A DNA stretch of 6,401 bases from Campylobacterota bacterium (GTDB taxonomy: Bacteria; Campylobacterota; Campylobacteria; Campylobacterales; Sulfurovaceae). The notes under the pieces are model-generated. The model saw only the letters and a list, made by a program, of their open reading frames with translations. It was not told where the DNA came from and searched no databases. Of the stretch, positions 1 through 5,486 are shown one piece after another. The DNA lies in NCBI GenBank assembly GCA_003646525.1, contig QMKU01000080.1, positions 1-6,401 of the forward strand. The letters run 5' to 3'. Each line of letters starts with the position of its first letter. Position 1 is the stretch's first letter. A program made the position numbers and the translations under genes.

Positions 1-3000
1 GGAACAATACGCTTAGAACAGTAGCTCTGGAGGTCTTTCAGTTTTTGAGCATTATGGGTGTTTAATTCAGCTGGATACACGCTAAGTTCTTTCTCTGCCT
101 GTGCTACTTTCATCTGGAGTGCCTGATAATTTGCAGTCATAATGGCAACATCAGACTTCATCAGTTTAAAATACTCATCTTTAATGCTTTGTGCAAGCTC
201 TCGAAGTTTCGCAAAATTAGTCACCAAATCTTGCTGATAGAGTGCATTGAACTCAACTTGAGCTTCAGCAATAGTATCATTTGTTTTATCTGCCTTGGCA
301 AGCTCACTCACTACCTCTCCAGCAAAGTGCTTAAACTCTTTGACTTTTATAAAGTTTTTCTTGATGAACTTTTGTGCTTTTAAAATGCTCTTGATAGCCT
401 TGGTAAACGCCTCTTTACTATCCAAAAAAGCCACTGCTTTATCTATGTAGTTAGATTCAGTAGTCAAAGATGAATAGTTCTGAAGCACTGCTCTTTGATC
501 GGCAACAGTGGCAAACACTCTCTCAAAGTCAGGCACCGTATCTTTCATAATCCCCAATGCACCTATGAAATGTTCTGCCATAACCTTAATGGCATCCACC
601 AACTCAAAATCATTGGTATTCCAATCTACTTTTTTACCTATGGTCTCATAAAACTCCAGATCTATCATAGTCTGTACAAGCTGGTTCTTTTGGGCTGTGC
701 TAAGTGTCCGAGAGAGAGACTTGAATGAAGCTGCTTTGAAACGATTACTGGTCGTAAAAACTTCATGTACTAATCTGTCCGAGTGAGAGAAATACTCATG
801 AGCATTATGTCTTATGACAAGCCTTCCAGCTCTGAAAAGTGCTGCTAAAGTAGTGACAACAGTTCCGTAAGCATACCCCCATGGTGCACTGGAAAGCTCC
901 ATCTCTATAGATTTTCCATCTGTGAAATTGGCGATCTTGGAAGTGATCTCTTCAACTACCTTAAGGTGATCACCAATGAAGTTTCCATTATCATCAAAGA
1001 ACTTGAAATCATCACCAGAAAAGTTACGGTTGAGCTTGTCGTTACTTTTTTCATTTAATAGTTTAGGGATAATACTCTCTGAGAGTTGCGATGAGAGCCT
1101 TTTTGTGTAAGTGTTGTTGATAAGCTTACGCTGCACTTCATTGATCGTTCCTTTGAAGCTGTCTCTATCAAGAAGTTCTTCATCATACATATACACAAGG
1201 GAACCATTTGCATATGCATCTCTGATCCTACCAAGAAGGTCCTTCTCCTTCTCTTCTTTGATAAGGGAAAACTCTCTAATAATCTGTCGTTTATTCTGAT
1301 CATTATCAAGCTCATACTTCTCTTCCATAAAGCTATAGCGTCTTATCTCTCCGATGAGTTTGTCTATCTCTGCAAAGTGTGTGTTGTCAGGGATGAGTGT
1401 AATCAGGTTTTTATCATACTGTGTATCCATCTTGATACTCTCTACAAAGTCCTGTCTCTCGCCATTTATATTGAAGAGACTATAGGCAGTAAGTCGCAAG
1501 TGCTTATTGTTTGATGCACTAATGTCGTCATCTAGGTCTGTCAAGATATTAAACTTATAGGCAAGGTCATTGTCGTTGATACTCGCAATGGCACTGAAGA
1601 GACCTGTATTTTTAATATAGGCAACAAGCTCTCGTTTTTTAATGTACAGTTCTACATCAAAGTCCTTCATCTCTTCAAGCATCTTACTCTCAAGGTCTGA
1701 AGTGATCTTATAGTTGTTGTTGGAGAGGAGAAGTATTTTTGCATCTACTAGGAGAACTAATGCATCTTCCACCAAAGGCTTTGTCTCGTAATAACTTTTC
1801 AGATCTGAGATGTAGGTTTTTGTGATGTTCTCAACAGTTGCAGGGACAAGCTCTGATTCGTTTAAAAAATGGATACTCTTTAAAAGCAGATCTCCCTCTA
1901 GTTTGGAATTGGTATTTTGCAAAACCCTCTTGGCATTGTCGTATTTGATACCAAGATCCGTAGGGGGTGCAGTTTGGGCTTCGGTACAGATATTGTGTGC
2001 GGTAGTAAATGCAAAGAGTGATTCATCTCTCATCTGTTTTCTGAGTACATCAAAAGTAGTGATGATCATACCTCTAGCTGCAACCTGATTGGCTACCAGT
2101 GCATTGGAACTAAACAAGAACTTCTGCAACAGGTGAAACTGATACTTGTGGAAAGGATAATAAGTGGCAAATTCATCAGCAGATTCTGTTTTGGTAGGGA
2201 ATGATGAGTTGAGGTTTGTTGCATCCGAAATCTCACCATTGTTTTTGTTATAAAAACCAACAAGTTTCTTGAAATACTGCTCTTTTTTCTGTAGCAAACG
2301 ACCACGAATGATGATATCCACATCGGTAGACTCTAAATGTATAGGAGTTTTAAATCGATCTGTAACTTTAATTAACTGACTTTTATTTATATTGGCATTA
2401 TTAATTACACTATCTAATTTTTCTTGAGCGATGGCAATCGTCCAAACTTTACCACTCATACTCGAAAGTGACTCACTAATACCCTCAAGATCAAGTAAAT
2501 TGAACTTGTTTTGGCTGATAGCTTCACTGGCTTCATCAAAGATAAAGACAATCCTTTCATCTTTGAACTTTGCAATATATTTTTCAAGCTCTTCTTTTAA
2601 CTTATTGGCATCAAAGTTTTGGATAGCATCACTATAAACATCTTTCGTATCGTCATATTCACTTTCAGAGTAACCCATTTCTCCATATATACGACGCATC
2701 GCCTTTGCTACTTCTCTGTTGCTCTTTTTGAGTTCATCCCACTCTTTGTCAAAGAGCTCTAAGGCATGTTCTCTGAAGGTATCAAATTCACCAGAGATAT
2801 AGAGTTCAAACTCCATATAGCCATAAAGATCTTCTCTGAATCCCAGATTTTTGAGGAAGTTAGTAAAGAGTGTAAAGGCAAGCCCATTGTCTGTATTTTG
2901 TTTGGCAACATCCAAGAATACAACCCGACTACTGATCGCATCCAAGCTTCTAATATCTTGTTCGATGAAACTTTCATTTGGGACACCTTTGAGTCTAGGC

Positions 3001-3296
3001 AAGAATCTATCTCGTGCATGGGTGCCATTGATATTAGGATTATCCAAAAGATAGCCCAGCATCTTTCCAAAATAAGATTTACCAGAACCATAAAAACCAG
3101 AGATCCACACCCCTGTCTCTTTGATATTGGAAGTATACCTGTTGATAAAATAAGAGAGATACCCACTTATTCCTTCTGTAATGATATAAGACTCTATCTC
3201 ATACTGTATTTCCACTTCTGATTGATCCTCAAGGTCGATTACATTTTTGATATCTTCATGCAAGTCAAGGGTTAAAATTTCATTTATTTTTGTCAT
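1..3296 (-). CDS. brxC: BREX P-loop ATPase BrxC (C-terminus cut by window edge)
   Basis: This is the large ATPase of BREX phage defence, a cytoplasmic protein that acts with PglX, PglZ and BrxB in marking host DNA and blocking phage; its exact biochemical role is not settled in the family. I read the frame codon by codon from the ATG at 3296 to the window edge and found no stop over 1098 codons; BrxC proteins are usually about 1200 residues, so roughly 100 are missing. Seen in the protein: a lead-in GVWISGFYGSGKS with Walker A at residues 67-74 (GFYGSGKS, Lys73); a Walker B segment RIVFIFDEASEAI with Asp254 and Glu255; a sensor-like strand WTIAIAQEKLD from Trp285; and the conserved stretch DRF...DVDIIIRGRLLQKK (313-338) with candidate arginines 331 and 333. 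The end from about residue 980 is highly helical and charged, probably coiled coil. It starts 9 bases after brxB and is preceded by AGGA at a 7-base spacing. All key ATPase residues look intact. Confidence 0.93.
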   Translation of the reverse strand, partial: MTKINEILTLDLHEDIKNVIDLEDQSEVEIQYEIESYIITEGISGYLSYFINRYTSNIKETGVWISGFYGSGKSYFGKMLGYLLDNPNINGTHARDRFLPRLKGVPNESFIEQDIRSLDAISSRVVFLDVAKQNTDNGLAFTLFTNFLKNLGFREDLYGYMEFELYISGEFDTFREHALELFDKEWDELKKSNREVAKAMRRIYGEMGYSESEYDDTKDVYSDAIQNFDANKLKEELEKYIAKFKDERIVFIFDEASEAISQNKFNLLDLEGISESLSSMSGKVWTIAIAQEKLDSVINNANINKSQLIKVTDRFKTPIHLESTDVDIIIRGRLLQKKEQYFKKLVGFYNKNNGEISDATNLNSSFPTKTESADEFATYYPFHKYQFHLLQKFLFSSNALVANQVAARGMIITTFDVLRKQMRDESLFAFTTAHNICTEAQTAPPTDLGIKYDNAKRVLQNTNSKLEGDLLLKSIHFLNESELVPATVENITKTYISDLKSYYETKPLVEDALVLLVDAKILLLSNNNYKITSDLESKMLEEMKDFDVELYIKKRELVAYIKNTGLFSAIASINDNDLAYKFNILTDLDDDISASNNKHLRLTAYSLFNINGERQDFVESIKMDTQYDKNLITLIPDNTHFAEIDKLIGEIRRYSFMEEKYELDNDQNKRQIIREFSLIKEEKEKDLLGRIRDAYANGSLVYMYDEELLDRDSFKGTINEVQRKLINNTYTKRLSSQLSESIIPKLLNEKSNDKLNRNFSGDDFKFFDDNGNFIGDHLKVVEEITSKIANFTDGKSIEMELSSAPWGYAYGTVVTTLAALFRAGRLVIRHNAHEYFSHSDRLVHEVFTTSNRFKAASFKSLSRTLSTAQKNQLVQTMIDLEFYETIGKKVDWNTNDFELVDAIKVMAEHFIGALGIMKDTVPDFERVFATVADQRAVLQNYSSLTTESNYIDKAVAFLDSKEAFTKAIKSILKAQKFIKKNFIKVKEFKHFAGEVVSELAKADKTNDTIAEAQVEFNALYQQDLVTNFAKLRELAQSIKDEYFKLMKSDVAIMTANYQALQMKVAQAEKELSVYPAELNTHNAQKLKDLQSYCSKRIV

Positions 3297-3303
3297 CTTT
3301 TGG

Positions 3304-3307
3304 TCCT
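3304..3307 (-). promoter_or_regulatory. Ribosome binding site of brxC, inside the brxB stop
   Basis: On the minus strand the brxB stop reads TAG and continues as TAGGA, so the AGGA Shine-Dalgarno core overlaps the stop codon of the preceding gene. Seven bases separate it from the brxC ATG. This arrangement favours translational coupling, which is an inference from spacing. Confidence 0.7.
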
Positions 3308-3854
3308 ATTTGATCAATGTGCATCTATATTTGGATGCAAGTTTAAAATTTAAAAAGTAGAGATTATCATCTTCCAGACGAGAAGGATAGAAAAATACTA
3401 AAGGTTGAGAGAGGTTCATTACTGATGCGTGTTCCATAATATTGACATTTTCTATGCCTGTGCCATAAAGTGCCCCTGTACGAATGAGAATAGGTATCTT
3501 GCCCTCGGCACTCGCTTTTACAATAGCCTCAATAATCAATTTAAAGAGATCTGGTTCTTCACTCTTTGTATTGAACATCACACTAGGAGTATCTTTATAA
3601 TCTTGGTAATACGCTCTGAAATCTTCCCATCCGTCTTGGTCTACAAAAGCTACAAGAAGCTTACTTATATCGATAAAAACTGCCTTATCCGCATAAAGCT
3701 CTTTTGCTCTTGCAATATATTCGTTTTCTTCATCTGGAGCATAGATAAAGAGGATACTGTTACCACCATTTGCTTGCCTGCGGAGGGCATCTCTATTGTC
3801 AAGCTGAAACGCTAGGTCTTCAAACTTTTGTTTATTATCAGTCAAAAAGGACAC
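3306..3854 (-). CDS. brxB: BREX protein BrxB (DUF1788 family)
   Basis: This is the small BREX core protein BrxB, a 182-residue cytoplasmic protein; family members run to about 190-200 residues, so it is full length. The family has no proven enzymatic activity and is thought to act as an adaptor for other BREX proteins. The recognisable parts are the N-terminal basic helix ending in RRQANGGNSILFIYAP (25-40), the RTGALYG motif at 125-131, the strand PLVFFYPS at 151-158 and the closing block LYFLNFKLASKYRC at 165-178; the last three are the typical DUF1788 C-terminal signature. The start codon is GTG, supported by AAGGA at 7 bases. The gene overlaps the end of brxA by 17 bases and is followed 9 bases later by brxC, as in BREX operons generally. 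No interruption is seen. Confidence 0.92.
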   Translation of the reverse strand: MSFLTDNKQKFEDLAFQLDNRDALRRQANGGNSILFIYAPDEENEYIARAKELYADKAVFIDISKLLVAFVDQDGWEDFRAYYQDYKDTPSVMFNTKSEEPDLFKLIIEAIVKASAEGKIPILIRTGALYGTGIENVNIMEHASVMNLSQPLVFFYPSRLEDDNLYFLNFKLASKYRCTLIK

Positions 3855-4617
3855 TGCCTATTCCTTTGCCAGTATGGATTGTTTCTATCTTCAATGCGAC
3901 TCCATTAAAACTCATGTTGATGAGATCTTTCTTTGCAAGCTGCTTCACTCTCTCAGCAAAACTATCGAGGGGAACCATAGAAAGTGAAAGATACTTATTT
4001 TTTAACATATCTGATCCTGAAGGGTCTATGGCTTTTAGCAAATGAAGAAAGATGACCAAAGCATCATTGGAAACCTGAATATGCTTAAAAGTTTTCTTTT
4101 GCCTACCCTCTACAAGATCAAGCTTTTTTAGTACTGTGAGATATTTTGAAGCAATAGTACTGATTGTTTTCTCTGCAAACTTATCTTTCAACTCAGGTGT
4201 GTTAGCTATGAGATCTTTCATATACGCAACAATGTCTTCTTTCGGGAATGATACTCGTCCAGAGAAATAATTTTTAACAAAAACATCACGGCTGATTTCA
4301 AAAAAGAGCCTATTTGAGAGAGAAAACTGCCAAAAGAGTATAAGTTGTTTCGTCTCTAGCGACATACTATGCATAAACAGCGAAGTGATCAATGCTTCAT
4401 GCTCTCTGTTTTGAAAGTTTAAAAATGCTGAAGTAATTGCACGCATAAATCTTCCACGAGCACTTTCAGTCTTGAAGCCAAACTCATTTCGCTTAATAAG
4501 AGCATCGTTCATCGCATCTTTCCCAGAGGTATAGAGTTCTATAGCTTTAAATATGAGTTGATAATCAGGTATGCCACCAATGACATTGATGTCCGAATTG
4601 TATGTGTACACTCCCAC
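3838..4617 (-). CDS. brxA: BREX protein BrxA (DUF1819 family)
   Basis: This is the first gene of the BREX operon. BrxA proteins are small helical cytoplasmic proteins, and members that have been studied bind DNA. From the chosen start the product has 259 residues. Near the N-terminus lies YNSDINVIGG, with the Gly-Gly pair at 14-15, typical of the family start. The middle contains a long aromatic helical block around LFWQFSLSNRLFFEI (94-108), and about 158-171 reads KYLTVLKKLDLVEG followed by a basic patch, which suits a winged-helix end. I chose the GTG at 4617 because AGAAGG sits 6 bases before it; an in-frame GTG at 4623 gives two more residues but directly abuts that site. The gene ends in TGA and overlaps brxB by 17 bases. 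The family call rests on weak sequence motifs plus strong context (brxB and brxC follow). A divergent BrxA is the most likely alternative, not another family. Confidence 0.86.
   Translation of the reverse strand: MGVYTYNSDINVIGGIPDYQLIFKAIELYTSGKDAMNDALIKRNEFGFKTESARGRFMRAITSAFLNFQNREHEALITSLFMHSMSLETKQLILFWQFSLSNRLFFEISRDVFVKNYFSGRVSFPKEDIVAYMKDLIANTPELKDKFAEKTISTIASKYLTVLKKLDLVEGRQKKTFKHIQVSNDALVIFLHLLKAIDPSGSDMLKNKYLSLSMVPLDSFAERVKQLAKKDLINMSFNGVALKIETIHTGKGIGSVLFD
3862..3866 (-). promoter_or_regulatory. Ribosome binding site deciding the brxB GTG start
   Basis: AAGGA on the minus strand lies inside the last codons of brxA, 7 bases before the GTG at 3854. It supports this non-ATG start; no ATG is available nearby in frame. 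Confidence 0.7.
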
Positions 4618-4623
4618 AATCAC

Positions 4624-4629
4624 CCTTCT
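4624..4629 (-). promoter_or_regulatory. Ribosome binding site deciding the brxA start
   Basis: AGAAGG on the minus strand is followed by GTGATTGTG. The first GTG (4623) touches the site, the second (4617) is 6 bases away, and a third GTG (4611) is 12 bases away. Normal spacing therefore favours 4617. Confidence 0.65.
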
Positions 4630-4633
4630 ATAA

Positions 4634-4648
4634 ATTATATTAATTATG
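4634..4648 (-). promoter_or_regulatory. Candidate -10 region for the brx operon
   Basis: The minus strand upstream of brxA reads CATAATTAATATAAT, offering two overlapping sigma-70-like -10 hexamers: CATAAT (4648 to 4643) and TATAAT (4639 to 4634). The first leaves room for a leader of about 20 bases that includes the ribosome binding site; the second would place the transcript start in or next to that site. No good -35 box is seen, which is common for housekeeping promoters in Campylobacterota. The call is tentative. Confidence 0.4.
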
Positions 4649-4737
4649 CCTTTTTTGCTATTAATTCATTGCCATCTTATGTGACGATCGAGAGAATTCG
4701 ACTAGAAGCAGAAGGACAAGTGAGATTGGTAGTTTTG

Positions 4738-4756
4738 TTTTTGGGAGATTCCTTAA
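4738..4756 (+). repeat. Direct repeat, copy 1
   Basis: TTTTTGGGAGATTCCTTAA matches the sequence at 5179-5197 at 18 of 19 bases in the same orientation. The similarity extends left as GTAGTTTT before copy 1 and GTAG before copy 2, with a short length difference. Copy 1 ends one base before the stop codon of the lipoprotein gene. Confidence 0.8.
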
Positions 4757-4757
4757 G

Positions 4758-5066
4758 CTAGTCTTTAATCTCTTCTATTTTATCCTTAATGGCATCTTTG
4801 GCATTCTGCGCCATATCCATAATGCCATCTTTGGCTTTTTTGTAACTATCTTTTACTCTCTCTTCAGCATCATCAACATCTACAGAGTTTGCCTTCTCTT
4901 CAACATACTTTTTTGCATTTTGAGTCTCTTCAGCTATTACTTTGGTACTTGCATCTACCGCCTCAGATATCTCTTTTTTTGCATGTTTTACGCTCTCTTT
5001 ATCTTCCCCACAACCCACAAAAAGTAGTGCAACTGTAGCTATTGAAAGTATTACTGTTCTTTTCAT
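4758..5066 (-). CDS. Small charged helical lipoprotein
   Basis: The product has 102 residues. A short basic start (MKRT) and a hydrophobic stretch (residues 5-17) lead to LFVGC with Cys19, a lipobox; Phe at the -3 position is slightly unusual. The mature part is almost entirely charged amphipathic helix rich in Lys, Glu, Asp and Ala, with the loosely repeated pattern A-K-x-x-I-x-x-x-I seen near the end (NAKDAIKDKIEEIKD). It should be exported and lipid-anchored, probably in the periplasmic or outer membrane leaflet. I do not recognise a specific family; short lipoproteins of this kind are common and usually uncharacterised. The start is well supported by GAGGA 6 bases upstream. It is on the brx strand about 140 bases before brxA, but 19-base direct repeats frame it and the gap carries its own promoter-like sequence for brxA, so membership of the BREX operon is doubtful. 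Confidence 0.82.
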   Translation of the reverse strand: MKRTVILSIATVALLFVGCGEDKESVKHAKKEISEAVDASTKVIAEETQNAKKYVEEKANSVDVDDAEERVKDSYKKAKDGIMDMAQNAKDAIKDKIEEIKD

Positions 5067-5072
5067 TTTTTA

Positions 5073-5077
5073 TCCTC
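5073..5077 (-). promoter_or_regulatory. Ribosome binding site of the lipoprotein gene
   Basis: GAGGA on the minus strand lies 6 bases before the ATG at 5066 and confirms the start that gives a complete signal peptide. Confidence 0.7.
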
Positions 5078-5094
5078 ATATTTTTTTGTATTTT

Positions 5095-5100
5095 ATCATA
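5095..5100 (-). promoter_or_regulatory. Candidate -10 box of the lipoprotein gene
   Basis: TATGAT (five of six matches to TATAAT) on the minus strand lies about 30 bases before the start codon, in a run of A/T-rich sequence. It would give a leader of roughly 20 bases containing the ribosome binding site. No convincing -35 box is visible. Confidence 0.35.
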
Positions 5101-5164
5101 ATTTTTTTTAGAAATAGTATTCCACCCCATTTCTGCCAAAATCATCTCCTTGAGATCTCGCTGA

Positions 5165-5197
5165 TTAAGGAACTGTAGTTTTTGGGAGCTTCCTTAA
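5165..5197. repeat. Inverted repeat TTAAGGAA...TTCCTTAA
   Basis: Two perfect 8-base arms (5165-5172 and 5190-5197) flank a 17-base centre. The right arm is also the end of direct repeat copy 2. The stem has few G-C pairs and is not followed by a clean T-run on either strand, so I do not call it a terminator. It may be an old element end or chance in AT-rich DNA. Confidence 0.5.
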
Positions 5198-5372
5198 ACA
5201 AATAAAAGAAAAAACACTTGAAAAGCATTTTGCAGACTCTACAGAGATAGCATCAAGAAACTCTGCTATAATAAAAGCATTAAATGATGGCTATACACAA
5301 GGTGAAATAGCACGATATTTAGATTTGTCTACAGCTATGGCTTCTAAGGTATTTAGAGCTGGTAGTGGGTAG
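5169..5372 (+). pseudogene. C-terminal remnant of a transposase-like protein (RAYT/IS200-type tail)
   Basis: The plus strand has an open stretch of 67 codons between a stop at 5166 and a TAG at 5370-5372, without a usable start codon or ribosome binding site. Its end reads RNSAIIKALNDGYTQGEIAR followed by YLDLSTAMASKVFRAGSG: a basic Arg-Asn-x-Ala-Ile-Ile lead-in and a helix-turn-helix of the kind found at the C-terminus of REP-associated tyrosine transposases and related IS200-like proteins. The segment VFGSFLKQIKEK just before it also resembles the sequence preceding that tail. The catalytic HUH/Tyr domain is absent, so this is a dead fragment. The family call is from memory of motifs; a generic helix-turn-helix protein remnant is the alternative. 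It is on the opposite strand to all intact genes here and marks past mobile-element activity next to the BREX operon. Confidence 0.6.
5179..5197 (+). repeat. Direct repeat, copy 2
   Basis: TTTTTGGGAGCTTCCTTAA differs from copy 1 at one base and lies 441 bases away, on the other side of the lipoprotein gene. This copy falls within the reading frame of the transposase-like remnant (F-G-S-F-L), and copy 1 read in the matching frame gives F-G-R-F-L. Confidence 0.8.
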
Positions 5373-5377
5373 GCACC

Positions 5378-5385
5378 TGACCCTA
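5378..5385 (+). repeat. TGACCCTA motif, isolated copy
   Basis: CCTGACCCTA lies 5 bases after the stop of the transposase-like remnant. The same ten bases recur at 5459-5468. Short TGACCC-type motifs are often found beside REP-associated transposase genes, so this may be the recognised repeat of the decayed element; that link is inferred. Confidence 0.5.
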
Positions 5386-5393
5386 AGGTTCCT

Positions 5394-5399
5394 AGTATA
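5394..5399 (-). promoter_or_regulatory. Possible extended -10 promoter facing left
   Basis: The minus strand reads TGCTATACT, a TGn extension followed by a good -10 hexamer, with GTGATT 17 bases upstream as a poor -35 (three of six matches). It would transcribe through the remnant in antisense towards the lipoprotein gene, more than 300 bases away. It may be chance in AT-rich DNA. Confidence 0.25.
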
Positions 5400-5416
5400 G
5401 CATAATTATTTATGAT

Positions 5417-5453
5417 AATCACCATTTTTTAGTAATTATAATGATTAGTGATT
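5417..5453. repeat. Short inverted repeat AATCAC...GTGATT in intergenic DNA
   Basis: Six-base arms (5417-5422 and 5448-5453) enclose 25 very AT-rich bases. It lies downstream of the minus-strand gene ending at 5486 and could form a weak hairpin, but the stem is too short and the loop too long for a confident terminator. Confidence 0.3.
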
Positions 5454-5460
5454 TGTGTCC

Positions 5461-5486
5461 TGACCCTATTGTTTGACCCTATTGTT
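5461..5486 (+). repeat. Perfect tandem repeat of TGACCCTATTGTT (2 x 13 bases)
   Basis: Two identical adjacent 13-base units occupy 5461-5473 and 5474-5486. Each contains the TGACCCTA motif also seen at 5378. The second unit runs into the stop codon (TAA on the minus strand, 5488-5486) of the neighbouring gene, so the repeat array abuts that gene's 3' end. Confidence 0.85.

Noticed and set aside
2766..3221. Plus-strand open frame of 151 codons opposite brxC
   Set aside because: It is fully antisense to the ATPase core of brxC, which has unmistakable motifs, and it lacks a ribosome binding site; it results from the codon use of brxC.
3429..3815. Plus-strand open frame of 128 codons opposite brxB
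   Set aside because: It lies entirely opposite brxB, whose protein matches DUF1788; the antisense product is cysteine-rich and not protein-like.
1..4617. A wholly new defence system
   Set aside because: Gene order and motifs fit BREX, which is already described; only divergence in BrxA is notable.
4558..4761. Plus-strand open frame of 67 codons crossing the brxA start
   Set aside because: It is antisense to the start of brxA and its promoter region, with no ribosome binding site and no recognisable product.
4996..5145. Minus-strand frame of about 49 codons starting MILAEMGWNTIS
   Set aside because: The opening looks protein-like, but the AAGGAG before it directly abuts the ATG, and most of the frame overlaps the well-supported lipoprotein gene out of frame.
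5165..5197. Rho-independent terminator at the TTAAGGAA/TTCCTTAA inverted repeat
   Set aside because: The stem is AT-rich with a 17-base loop and has no following T-run on either strand.
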